Shown here: in pieces, positions 10,642 through 18,827 of the stretch
Layout of the letters: each line of letters begins with the position of its first letter
Numbering within the stretch: the first letter of the stretch is position 1
From: Prochlorococcus marinus str. MIT 9314
GTDB taxonomy: Bacteria; Cyanobacteriota; Cyanobacteriia; PCC-6307; Cyanobiaceae
Assembly: GCF_000760035.1 (NCBI RefSeq)
Contig: NZ_JNAO01000013.1
Location: 310,001-374,000 of the forward strand
DNA length: 64,000 nt
Reading direction: 5' to 3'
Notes under the pieces: model-generated
Told to the model about the DNA's origin: nothing
Databases searched by the model: none
The model's input: the letters and a program-made list of their open reading frames with translations, nothing else
Position numbers and translations under genes: made by a program

Positions 10642-10648
10642 ACTCGAT

Positions 10649-11458
10649 TTAAGGCTTGTATAACCAAAGTATTTTATTGGATGAGTCAAACTCAAAAAAG
10701 ATATTTTTGATAATGTTCTCAATCATTCTGCTTCCAGGAATAAGTCCAAGTAATTTTTTTTTCTTCTTCCCAAATGTTAAGGGCTGAATTTTAGGATCGA
10801 TATTAACCATTTCTGCAGCTAGCTCCCTTGCAACAAATTCATCTCCAACCTTATCCACAAGACCAAGTTCGAGTGCTTGTGTTCCAGTGAAAATTCTTCC
10901 ATCAGCAAATTTTCTTACTTCCTCAACAGGTAGATTCCTCCCTTCAGCAACAGCTTCAGTAAATTGTTTATAACTTTCATCTATAAGCCCTTGGAGTAGA
11001 CCTCTACCTTCCTCACTTAATGGTTTATCTGGAGAAAGTATGTCTTTAAAAACACCGCTTTTAACAGTCTCAAATTTAATGCCGATTTTATCTAATAATT
11101 CAGATAAATTATTTCCTCTTATAATCACACCAATAGATCCTGTAATTGTTCCTGGATTAGCAACTATTTTGTCTGATGCAACACCAATGTAAACGCCTCC
11201 TGATGCGGAGATGTTCCCAAAACTAGCAATGACTTTACATCCTTTATCTTTTATTCTTTTAATAGCAGAGTATATCTCTTGGCTATCCCCAACAGTACCC
11301 CCTGGAGAATCAATTCTCACGATTAAAGCAGGAAATTCTCTATCTTCAATTTGTTTAAGAGCTTTAAGGACTGAAATTCTTGTTGAACTTGTAATAGGCT
11401 CATCAATTACTATACGAGCTATTCTTTTTTTTGACTTTCGTCTAAAAGGCCAAATCAT
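10649..11458 (-). CDS. sppA: Signal peptide peptidase SppA (short form)
   Basis: Membrane-associated serine protease of the ClpP/crotonase fold, degrading cleaved signal peptides. At 269 residues it is the short, single-domain form. The catalytic serine is expected in GNISASGGVYIG and the catalytic lysine in SGVFKDILSPDKPL. RIDSPGGTVGDSQEIYSAI is the oxyanion-region motif. The N-terminus is only weakly hydrophobic (MIWPFRRKSKKRIARIVID), so membrane anchoring is less clear than in E. coli SppA. It is divergent from the downstream-oriented DMT permease with 52 bp between them. Confidence 0.9.
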   Translation of the reverse strand: MIWPFRRKSKKRIARIVIDEPITSSTRISVLKALKQIEDREFPALIVRIDSPGGTVGDSQEIYSAIKRIKDKGCKVIASFGNISASGGVYIGVASDKIVANPGTITGSIGVIIRGNNLSELLDKIGIKFETVKSGVFKDILSPDKPLSEEGRGLLQGLIDESYKQFTEAVAEGRNLPVEEVRKFADGRIFTGTQALELGLVDKVGDEFVARELAAEMVNIDPKIQPLTFGKKKKKLLGLIPGSRMIENIIKNIFFEFDSSNKILWLYKP

Positions 11459-11510
11459 TATTTTAAGGTAAATTCATGAAACTACTTTAAAAAGATTATC
11501 AGCAGACCTA

Positions 11511-12452
11511 ATGAATTCAATCCTAAATTGGTTTTTAATGATACTCCCTTTTGCACTTTGGGGTACTTCAATGGCGGCAATGACTCCTTTAGTATCTAGT
11601 GCTGGGCCAGAGTTTGTGGCTTCATTAAGATTACTTCCTGCAGGGATTCTTGTTCTAATAACAACATATTTGTTTAAAAGAGATTTAAAAATTTATAAGT
11701 GCGATTTGAAATGGTTTATTGTTTTTACGATTGTTGATGCCACTTTTTTCCAGTTGTTTTTAACTTATGGTATTGAAAAAACTGGAGCAGGTTTAGGTTC
11801 TGTCTTAATTGATTCTCAACCCCTTTTGGTAGCTATTTTAGCTCGGGCAATTTTTGGGAATTTAATTAACCCAATAGGATGGTTAGGACTACTTTTTGGC
11901 TTGGGAGGAATAGTATTTTTAGGAGTTCCACAAGAAATCCTAGGAAATTGGTGGTTAATGTCTGATAAGTCTATAAATGACGTTGTTTTTAACTTTGGAG
12001 AACTTTGGATGCTTGCAGCCTCTCTCGCTATGGCACTAGGAACAATCTTAATTAGATTCACTTGTACTAAAAGTGATCCAGTGGCAGTCACAGGTTGGCA
12101 TATGGTTTTTGGGAGTTTGCCCTTAATTATTAAGCACTGCTTACAATCAAATTTCGCAATAATTCCAAATTGGTCAATATTTGATTGGGGACTTATGTCA
12201 TTTGCAAGTATTTTTGGAGGGGCAATAGCTTATGGATTGTTTTTCTACTTTGCTAATAATAAAGAAATAACTGGATTTAGTACTCTTGCATTTTTAACAC
12301 CTGTATTTGCTCTTCTCAGTGGAGGTGTTTGGTTAGATGAAAGACTCACTATTGTGCAGTGGATAGGAGTGGTTTTTGTTCTTATCTCAGTATTTTTTGT
12401 TAGCCAGAGAAAGAGTTTATGGGAAAATAAATTTTCTGATACTACTATTTAA
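11511..12452 (+). CDS. DMT-superfamily (EamA) permease
   Basis: Polytopic membrane protein of 313 residues with about ten predicted helices in two EamA repeats. The first repeat runs from LPFALWGTSMAAMTPLV to GIVFLGVP; the second ends with LAFLTPVFALLSGGVWLDERLTIVQWIGVVFVLISVFFV, a typical EamA ending. Such permeases export or import small metabolites such as amino acids; the substrate cannot be read from the sequence. It starts a plus-strand trio, 28 bp before a glycosyltransferase. Confidence 0.85.
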   Translation: MNSILNWFLMILPFALWGTSMAAMTPLVSSAGPEFVASLRLLPAGILVLITTYLFKRDLKIYKCDLKWFIVFTIVDATFFQLFLTYGIEKTGAGLGSVLIDSQPLLVAILARAIFGNLINPIGWLGLLFGLGGIVFLGVPQEILGNWWLMSDKSINDVVFNFGELWMLAASLAMALGTILIRFTCTKSDPVAVTGWHMVFGSLPLIIKHCLQSNFAIIPNWSIFDWGLMSFASIFGGAIAYGLFFYFANNKEITGFSTLAFLTPVFALLSGGVWLDERLTIVQWIGVVFVLISVFFVSQRKSLWENKFSDTTI

Positions 12453-12480
12453 TTAGTTTCTTTTTGTAAAAAGTCCAATA

Positions 12481-13557
12481 ATGCGAATAGTTTTGATTAG
12501 TACTCCAATAGGATTTTTAGGGAGTGGTAAAGGTGGTGGAGTTGAATTAACTTTAAATTCATTAGTTTCAGGTTTAATTTCTTTAGGTCATTCTGTTGAG
12601 GTTGTAGTTCCAAAAAATTCCAAGTTACATGAAAGTAATGTAAAAGTAAAATTACATTTTGTGGAAGGTGAAGATCAAATTAGTTGGCAGCATCAAAATT
12701 ATAATTCGCCCGTAAGTATCCCAGACAATTCTCTTTTAGCAGGAATGCTTGAAAAGGGATTAGATATCGCTAAACATGCAGATGTATTGTTGAACATGTC
12801 CTATGATTGGTTGCCAATCTGGATGACTCTAAATTTAGAGATACCCATTGCACATATTATAAGTATGGGTTCTGAAAGTTCAGTAATTAGTAATTTAATC
12901 TCTAAGGTATATGATAAATATCCAAATAATTTTGCTTTTCATTCGAAAATGCAAGCTAATGATTATCCATTCATAAAACAACCAACAATTATTGGGAATG
13001 GGTTTAATTTAGATAATTATATTTTTCAAGATTCAGTTAAGGGACCCTTAGCATGGGTTGGAAGAGTAGCTCCAGAGAAAGGTTTGGAGGATGCAGTTTA
13101 TGTGGCAAATCAACTTGGCGAAAAATTAAAAGTTTGGGGATTTATAGAAGATGAGATGTATGCTTCAAAGATAGAAAGATCATTCCCTCAAGGAGCTATA
13201 GATTGGAGGGGTTTTTTATCAACTGATGAATTACAAAAAGAACTTGGTAAATGCAGAGGGTTGCTAAATACTCCGAAATGGAATGAGGCATATGGGAACG
13301 TTATTGTAGAAGCTTTAGCCTGTGGGGTTCCTGTTGTAGCTTATAAAAGGGGAGGACCTAGTGAAATTATTCAGCATGGCCAAACAGGTTATCTTGCTGA
13401 TCCTGATGATAAAAAAAATATGCTTTCATATGTAGAGATTATTGAAAAAATTAATCGTCAGAAATGTAGAGAATGGGTAGAAAAAAATGCCTCCGCAGAT
13501 ATATTTGCTAACAAGGTTGTGAACTGGCTTAATAAGGTAATGCATGAATATAAATAA
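12481..13557 (+). CDS. GT4-type glycosyltransferase
   Basis: GT-B fold sugar transferase of 358 residues. The N-terminal domain has a glycine-rich donor/acceptor loop (FLGSGKGGGVELTLNSLV). The C-terminal domain has the E-x7-E type nucleotide-sugar motif in EAYGNVIVEALACGVPVVAYKRGGPSEII. Acceptor and sugar are unknown. It lies 6 bp before a GT39-type membrane glycosyltransferase, suggesting that both act on one surface glycan or lipid-linked sugar; this is inference from gene order. Confidence 0.85.
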   Translation: MRIVLISTPIGFLGSGKGGGVELTLNSLVSGLISLGHSVEVVVPKNSKLHESNVKVKLHFVEGEDQISWQHQNYNSPVSIPDNSLLAGMLEKGLDIAKHADVLLNMSYDWLPIWMTLNLEIPIAHIISMGSESSVISNLISKVYDKYPNNFAFHSKMQANDYPFIKQPTIIGNGFNLDNYIFQDSVKGPLAWVGRVAPEKGLEDAVYVANQLGEKLKVWGFIEDEMYASKIERSFPQGAIDWRGFLSTDELQKELGKCRGLLNTPKWNEAYGNVIVEALACGVPVVAYKRGGPSEIIQHGQTGYLADPDDKKNMLSYVEIIEKINRQKCREWVEKNASADIFANKVVNWLNKVMHEYK

Positions 13558-13563
13558 TATTTA

Positions 13564-15369
13564 ATGATTCTTCTTAACTCAAAAAAAAGGCTTACAACCC
13601 AATTAATAATTTTAGTTTGTGGGATCATTATATTTATCTTGGGTTTAGGCTCTACAGGCTTGGTGGATGAAACTCCCCCTTTATTTGCAGCTGCAGCAAG
13701 GGCTATGAGTGAATCTGGTGATTGGATAACTCCAAAAGTCAATGGAATATTCCGTTTTGATAAGCCTCCACTGATATATTGGCTAATGGGTTTTTTTTAC
13801 TCATTACCGAAAAACGAGATTTGGGATAGTTTAGGGACTCTCTCAGCAAGACTCCCTTCAGCTTTGGCTTCATTATTTTTAATGTTGATCATTGGAGATA
13901 CGTTGTTTTGTTGGCCACAGAAGAGTGATAGGCAATTCCTCACTCCCATAGTTGCATCATTAAGCTTTGCTCTTTCTCCACTAATAATTATTTGGAGTAG
14001 AACTGCAGTGAGTGATTCCCTTTTAACTGGAACCCTAGGGATTAGCCTGCTTTTGTTTTGGAGAAGAATGGCAAGTGAAAATAATGATCAATGCATCTCA
14101 TCTTGGGTATTTTTAGGTTTTGCAATTTTAGTTAAAGGACCTGTTGCATTTGTTTTGGCATTATTTACTATTACGTCTTTCTTGTTTTGTCAGAAGAATT
14201 GGAAAAAGCTGCTAAGTAAGATAAATCCTAAGAAAGGTTTTTTAATAACAACACTAATAAGTGTTCCATGGTACATATTAGAACTTCTAAAAGAGGGAAA
14301 GCCTTTTTGGGATAATTTTTTTGGTTACCATAATTTTCAAAGATATACCTCAGTTGTAAATAATCATGCAGAACCATTCTGGTTTTTTCTTTACATAATG
14401 ATATTGGCTTCGTTACCATTCACCCCTTTTTTGATTCATGGGATACTTAAAACCTTTAAGGATTTCTTTAAAAGTTCTAAAGAAAGTTGTGATGTCACTA
14501 AAACCCTTTATACATATTCTCTATGTTGGTTAACTTCAGTTTTAATCTTCTTTAGCCTTTCTGCAACGAAACTACCTAGCTATTGGTTGCCAGCAATTCC
14601 AGCTGCGGCATTAATAACAAGTAATAGCTTTATAAGTTTAAAAAATATAAATAAAAGTAATTTATATTTCTGGATTTTTAATATTTTAATTTTGTTTGGG
14701 TTCTCATTAGCATTCTTTTTCTCGAATATTTGGTTGAGTTCGATTAATGATCCCGAAATGCCCAATCTTGCATCCGAACTTATAAGCTCAGGAATTATTT
14801 TCAAAGCTAAATTGTTCTTCTCTTCATTTACCCTTCTTGCAATAATCTTATTATTTTTAAAATCTAGAAATATCCTTCTTTATCTCCAAATTTTACTTTT
14901 AATTGGGCAATCTTATTTGATGTCGCCAATTAGAAAATTAGCCGATACATCAAGACAATTACCCCTAAGGAATATCTCAAAATTAATTTTAGATATTCGC
15001 GAGGGAGGGGAAACTTTAGCAATGGTTGGGATAAGAAAACCTTCATTACATTTTTATTCCAGACAAATAGTTTTTTATGAACCAAACACTGAAGAGGGAT
15101 TAATTAATCTGTCAGAAAGGCTAAATACTGATAAGAGAAAGAATTATGAGGATCAACCCGATTATGAATACAAATCTTTATTGGTCGTGATAGATGATTA
15201 CTCTACCCGCCGACAACAATGGTCAAAGATTAATCATCAAAAATTGGGCAAATTTGGGATTTATAATTTATGGCGAATTCAAAAAAGTGAATTAAATAAG
15301 TATTCGAGATTTTTAGTTAAAAGTGGTTATAAATCTGACTGGAAAAATAGAAAAGTTGAAAAATTTTAA
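13564..15369 (+). CDS. ArnT/PMT-like membrane glycosyltransferase (GT39 family)
   Basis: 601-residue polytopic membrane protein that would move a sugar from a lipid carrier to an envelope acceptor. The N-terminal loop has the acidic catalytic region LVDETPPLFAAAARAMSESGDW followed by FDKPPLIYWLMG, a hallmark of ArnT/PMT proteins. About ten to eleven hydrophobic helices follow, then a soluble C-terminal domain of about 130 residues with basic stretches. It is 6 bp downstream of a GT4 gene. Its stop overlaps the opposite-strand gene by 4 bp. Acceptor is unknown. Confidence 0.82.
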   Translation: MILLNSKKRLTTQLIILVCGIIIFILGLGSTGLVDETPPLFAAAARAMSESGDWITPKVNGIFRFDKPPLIYWLMGFFYSLPKNEIWDSLGTLSARLPSALASLFLMLIIGDTLFCWPQKSDRQFLTPIVASLSFALSPLIIIWSRTAVSDSLLTGTLGISLLLFWRRMASENNDQCISSWVFLGFAILVKGPVAFVLALFTITSFLFCQKNWKKLLSKINPKKGFLITTLISVPWYILELLKEGKPFWDNFFGYHNFQRYTSVVNNHAEPFWFFLYIMILASLPFTPFLIHGILKTFKDFFKSSKESCDVTKTLYTYSLCWLTSVLIFFSLSATKLPSYWLPAIPAAALITSNSFISLKNINKSNLYFWIFNILILFGFSLAFFFSNIWLSSINDPEMPNLASELISSGIIFKAKLFFSSFTLLAIILLFLKSRNILLYLQILLLIGQSYLMSPIRKLADTSRQLPLRNISKLILDIREGGETLAMVGIRKPSLHFYSRQIVFYEPNTEEGLINLSERLNTDKRKNYEDQPDYEYKSLLVVIDDYSTRRQQWSKINHQKLGKFGIYNLWRIQKSELNKYSRFLVKSGYKSDWKNRKVEKF

Positions 15370-15617
15370 CAAAGTCTTTTTTTAAGAAGAGCATTTTTTA
15401 AATCATCAATGCTGCACTTGCTTGGGATATCAATCTTATTTAAATCTTCCATTAATTCAAGATCGATGACAGAATCTTCGGCTAAAAAACTAAAAACTTC
15501 ATTAATGCTTATTCCCATATCTCGAGCCATCTCTGAGATAAGCCTTAGAGTATCCCTCCTCACAGAAATCCTTAGATCTAAAGGAATATATTCATTTTCA
15601 GGGTTTGCTGACTTCAT
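15366..15617 (-). CDS. Small protein, possible ribbon-helix-helix regulator
   Basis: 83 residues. The segment LDLRISVRRDTLRLISEMARDMGIS followed by NEVFSFLAEDSVIDL looks like a strand-helix-helix unit of Arc/CopG-type DNA-binding proteins. The C-terminus (about 55-83) is a separate acidic-then-basic tail. No toxin-like partner is adjacent: upstream on this strand is the AEC permease, and the other neighbour is a convergent glycosyltransferase. Ribbon-helix-helix membership is inference from pattern only; the gene could simply be a conserved unknown. Confidence 0.5.
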   Translation of the reverse strand: MKSANPENEYIPLDLRISVRRDTLRLISEMARDMGISINEVFSFLAEDSVIDLELMEDLNKIDIPSKCSIDDLKNALLKKRLC

Positions 15618-15701
15618 AACCTAAATCTTAAGACATTATTTAGTTATCAGGATATAATCTTTACAATATTCATTAATCATGCTCCTAATATTAGTTTTCA
15701 T

Positions 15702-16631
15702 TCAAGTTGTTTGAATAAATAAATTCATAAACATTTTTAATAGTGGAACTGTAAATATTGAAATTAAGGTTGTAGTAAAAAGAATTTTTGAAGCTATTTT
15801 TTGTTTAACACCATAAGCCTCTGCCATTAATATTGTGGATATTGCCGTTGGGGTTGCTGCCTGAAGAATTACTGCAGATGATTGATAGAAGTTAAAATTT
15901 AAGAATTTGCATACTAAAAAAATAATAAGTGGAAGAATAAATAACTTTAATAAAATTGAAAATTTAATTTCTTCATTTAGATCCAAAATCTTCTCATTTT
16001 GATTTGTGATTATTCCAAGTCTTGTTCCCACAATTATAATTGCCAAAGCAATAACTATCTTTGCAGGTATCCAAAGATAATTGCCTAAAATTTCATCTAT
16101 TTGCAAAAGATATGCAAGAAGTACACCAATAATCCCTCTTGATGCAGGGCTATTTATCAATGCATTTAATAGTCCTTTGATGTTAGGGATATTCTTGTTT
16201 TTGGATTTTTCTTGGAGAAAAAAAGGTCCAAATATCCAAGCGAAAAGTGTTGTACCTAAATCAAATCCAATAGTGAAATTTATAGTTGTTGAAGGTAGAA
16301 GAGCTAGCGCAATTGGTATCCCAAGAAATGATGTATTGCCTATTAGGCCTGCTAGCTGAAATGTGTAATTTGGAAGCCTATTCTTTAATATTGGGATTAT
16401 ATTTATTAATGTGATTAAAATTCCAATTGCAGAAAATGCTAAAAATGCACTTTTAATTAGGTTTATATCTATACCTTCCTTTAATAACAGGCCCATTACA
16501 CTTAATGGAATTCCAAATCTTATTAGAGGTCTTGCTATGTATTTTGAAATCTTTGGATTCTTTTTACCTAAAAGAAAACCAAAGATTAAAAAAGGTATAA
16601 TATTTATAAAAAGAGAGTAGATGGTATTAAT
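15702..16631 (-). CDS. AEC-family (auxin efflux carrier-like) permease with non-canonical start
   Basis: Polytopic permease with two five-helix halves typical of the AEC family, for example LIGNTSFLGIPIALALLP in the first half and SSAVILQAATPTAISTILMAEAYG in the second. The first ATG, at 16496, would remove the conserved first helix. The frame stays open upstream and encodes INIIPFLIFGFLLGKKNPKI, a good match to the AEC N-terminus. There is no ATG, GTG or TTG between 16496 and the upstream in-frame TAA. An ATT at 16631 gives 309 residues, close to the family norm, but ATA or ATC codons nearby are possible. Substrate is unknown. Confidence 0.7.
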   Translation of the reverse strand: MNTIYSLFINIIPFLIFGFLLGKKNPKISKYIARPLIRFGIPLSVMGLLLKEGIDINLIKSAFLAFSAIGILITLINIIPILKNRLPNYTFQLAGLIGNTSFLGIPIALALLPSTTINFTIGFDLGTTLFAWIFGPFFLQEKSKNKNIPNIKGLLNALINSPASRGIIGVLLAYLLQIDEILGNYLWIPAKIVIALAIIIVGTRLGIITNQNEKILDLNEEIKFSILLKLFILPLIIFLVCKFLNFNFYQSSAVILQAATPTAISTILMAEAYGVKQKIASKILFTTTLISIFTVPLLKMFMNLFIQTT

Positions 16632-16701
16632 TAAATATTTATTAAAGCAATATTAACTCGCCACAGTACAGTCAAAAAGTATTTTATTAAAAATTCAGAA
16701 T

Positions 16702-16926
16702 TTAAATTATTTTCCAGATCGCTTTGTCTGGAATTAGAGGAGATTTATATAAATTTTCTGGTTCTTTAGTCAAAACTCTCCATGTAGGAACCCGACAAGT
16801 TACGTAAGCGGGACTTTCTATTAAAACTCCAGGGTTCTCATCAAAAGTACATGTAAAACCTTCTTTCCAATATCCACCATTGTTAAGGCTTCCTTTAAAC
16901 CAAACCCAGCATTTTGAAGATTTCAA
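16702..16926 (-). CDS. Small conserved-looking hypothetical protein
   Basis: 74 residues, rich in tryptophan, glycine and lysine, with three cysteines (CWVWF, TCTFDE and TCRVPTW). No signal peptide or membrane segment is evident. It begins MKSSKCWVWFKGSLNNGGYW. I do not recognise a family. It is on the same strand as the SemiSWEET gene upstream (84-bp gap) and the AEC permease downstream. Balanced composition and a clean gap on each side suggest a real gene. Confidence 0.5.
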   Translation of the reverse strand: MKSSKCWVWFKGSLNNGGYWKEGFTCTFDENPGVLIESPAYVTCRVPTWRVLTKEPENLYKSPLIPDKAIWKII

Positions 16927-17010
16927 GATCAGTAAATTTTTTGCTCTATCTTAATCAAGATTTAAGTAATAAATCTAAAGTTTATTATTTTTAAAAAAAA
17001 ATTTATTCAT

Positions 17011-17268
17011 TTAATTTTTTGAAAAATATATTTTAGAGATTAATATCAATAAATTTAAGATCAGGGTAATTAAATTTGCTATCAAAATTGGTGTAGAAGA
17101 AATTTTATAACCGTAAATAATCCAAGACAAAACACCGATAATAAACATTATTAATGTTGTTAAAGAAACATCATCGGCCTTTTTTGTTTTTAAAGTTTTT
17201 ATCAATTGAGGTAGAAATGCTGCTGTTGTTAAAATTGCGGCAAAATATCCAAATATATCTACATTCAT
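17011..17268 (-). CDS. SemiSWEET-type PQ-loop transporter
   Basis: 85-residue protein with three membrane helices, the size of bacterial SemiSWEET sugar transporters, which work as dimers. The PQ motif lies in FLPQLIKTLKTKKADDVSL (residues about 19-37), the family hallmark. The second helix contains IIGVLSWIIYGY. Substrate is likely a small sugar, from family knowledge only. It lies 16 bp downstream of the peroxiredoxin-like gene on the same strand. Confidence 0.82.
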   Translation of the reverse strand: MNVDIFGYFAAILTTAAFLPQLIKTLKTKKADDVSLTTLIMFIIGVLSWIIYGYKISSTPILIANLITLILNLLILISKIYFSKN

Positions 17269-17284
17269 AAAAATATTTAAAAAA

Positions 17285-18019
17285 CTATTCTTTAATTAAA
17301 TCAGTCAAAAATCCCAAGGGATCCCTCATGTTTGGTGAATATCCAAGCACATCTTTTGAAAAAAATTTATAAATAATTTGATTTTTATTATTCAATAGAA
17401 AAGAAGCACTTCTTTGAGGAAGGTATTCTTCATTTGTAATGTAATCACTCCAATTTTGAATTATTTCATTCATATTATTTAATCTAAATGTTGCTAATTC
17501 AAATGGTCTCAGATAACCATCCCCGAAAACCTTTTTAAAAGAATTACCTGAAAATTTTAAAAATTTTAAAATATCAATTTTGTCAACTTCTGAATAGATT
17601 GCCTTAGCTTTTCGGTCGCCGGTATAACCTCTAATAACTTCTTTAATTGTTTTAAAAGAATTTATCCCTGATAACATCAAAAGCATATTGATCCAACCTC
17701 CTAAACCAATATCTAATCCTCTTGAGACTTTGAGATTATTATGGATTTGATTATCAGAAACAACTATTACATTTTCCTTTTGAAATCCAGTAAATTTACA
17801 AAATCTTTCTTTTCCTTTTTGGCTCCCAATAGCAATTGCAAAAATATCTAAATTTTTATCTTGATTATTATCGATAAAACTTTTCAAATTTATTGCATAT
17901 TCAAAGCTATCAAAATCTCCCAATAAACCAAATAAAACTATTAATTTGAATTTTTTATGCCCATTAAAGTTGAATTCTTCAATAAGATTTTTAATATCAT
18001 TTTGAAATTTGTCAGTCAC
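17285..18019 (-). CDS. Peroxiredoxin-like protein (AhpC/TSA_2-type)
   Basis: 244-residue soluble protein with a thioredoxin-like fold. The LIVLFGLLGDFDSFEYAINLKSF start, the KERFCKFTGFQKENVIVVSD segment and the late ASFLLNNKNQIIYKFFSKDVLGYSP stretch resemble the PRXL2/AhpC-TSA_2 group. The usual CxxC of classical peroxiredoxins is absent; the single Cys in RFCKF is not proven catalytic. It is divergent from flavodoxin isiB, with 140 bp between them. Peroxidase activity is inference. Confidence 0.6.
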   Translation of the reverse strand: MTDKFQNDIKNLIEEFNFNGHKKFKLIVLFGLLGDFDSFEYAINLKSFIDNNQDKNLDIFAIAIGSQKGKERFCKFTGFQKENVIVVSDNQIHNNLKVSRGLDIGLGGWINMLLMLSGINSFKTIKEVIRGYTGDRKAKAIYSEVDKIDILKFLKFSGNSFKKVFGDGYLRPFELATFRLNNMNEIIQNWSDYITNEEYLPQRSASFLLNNKNQIIYKFFSKDVLGYSPNMRDPLGFLTDLIKE

Positions 18020-18159
18020 GATGGTTTAAATAATATGTAAATTATTCTCAAAAAATTTTTCTTACCTTGATTAGTATAAAATTTTACATGAAAAAGTTTT
18101 TAAAGAAATTAATTTAACGTTTTTAGATTTTATTATTTTAATGTAAACATTTTGAAGTT

Positions 18160-18684
18160 ATGACCGTAGGAATTTATTACGCAACTACAACTGGAAAAAC
18201 TGAAGACGTAGCTGATCGTCTTCACAACTTTATCTCTTCAGCAGAATCACCTAAAGATGTATCTGATGTGGATGATCTTTCAGAATTTGAAGGTCTTGAT
18301 GGAATTATCTGCGGGATACCTACTTGGAATACAGGTGCCGATGAAGAAAGATCGGGAACTGCATGGGATTCAATCTTAGAGGATATTGGTGAACTAAGTT
18401 TATCAGGAAAAAAAGTTGCAATTTTTGGTTTAGGAGATTCTTCTACATATACAGAAAACTATTGTGATGCAATGGAAGAACTTCATAGTTATTTCATAAA
18501 AGCAGGTGCCGAAATGGTCGGTTATGTAGATAAATCTACTTATACTTTTGATGAATCTAAAAGTATTATTGGAGAAAGCTTTTGTGGATTACCTCTTGAT
18601 GAGGATAGTGAATCTGATTTGACAGATTCGCGACTTGAAACATGGGCTTCTCAGCTTAAGGGTGAAATCCCTTCATTGGCGTAA
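18160..18684 (+). CDS. isiB: Flavodoxin (long-chain)
   Basis: FMN electron carrier that replaces ferredoxin at photosystem I when iron is scarce. 174 residues. The FMN phosphate loop is YYATTTGKTEDVADRL near the N-terminus. Flavin-shielding regions include GIPTWNTGADEERSG and GLGDSSTYTENYCDAMEEL. The insertion around 120-145 makes it a long-chain flavodoxin. It is divergent from a peroxiredoxin-like gene and 143 bp ahead of a Pcb antenna gene, resembling the isiA-isiB association of other cyanobacteria. The upstream region has an AATAAT-N6-ATTATT dyad (about 18030-18046), a possible operator. Confidence 0.95.
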   Translation: MTVGIYYATTTGKTEDVADRLHNFISSAESPKDVSDVDDLSEFEGLDGIICGIPTWNTGADEERSGTAWDSILEDIGELSLSGKKVAIFGLGDSSTYTENYCDAMEELHSYFIKAGAEMVGYVDKSTYTFDESKSIIGESFCGLPLDEDSESDLTDSRLETWASQLKGEIPSLA

Positions 18685-18827
18685 GCTTTCTAAGATATTA
18701 CTTCCCCAAGTTGTAACATTTGTTCTTTTGCAATATGTTTTTTTTACATAAGTAATTAAATCTGTAAAGAACATGTAAAAACAATAGCGATAAGCAATAT
18801 GCTCAATTTGCTGTTTACTTAAATCAA

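Noticed and set aside
10642-10722. N-terminal extension of AroH
   Set aside because: It lies inside sppA; starting at 10641 gives the normal 127-residue enzyme.
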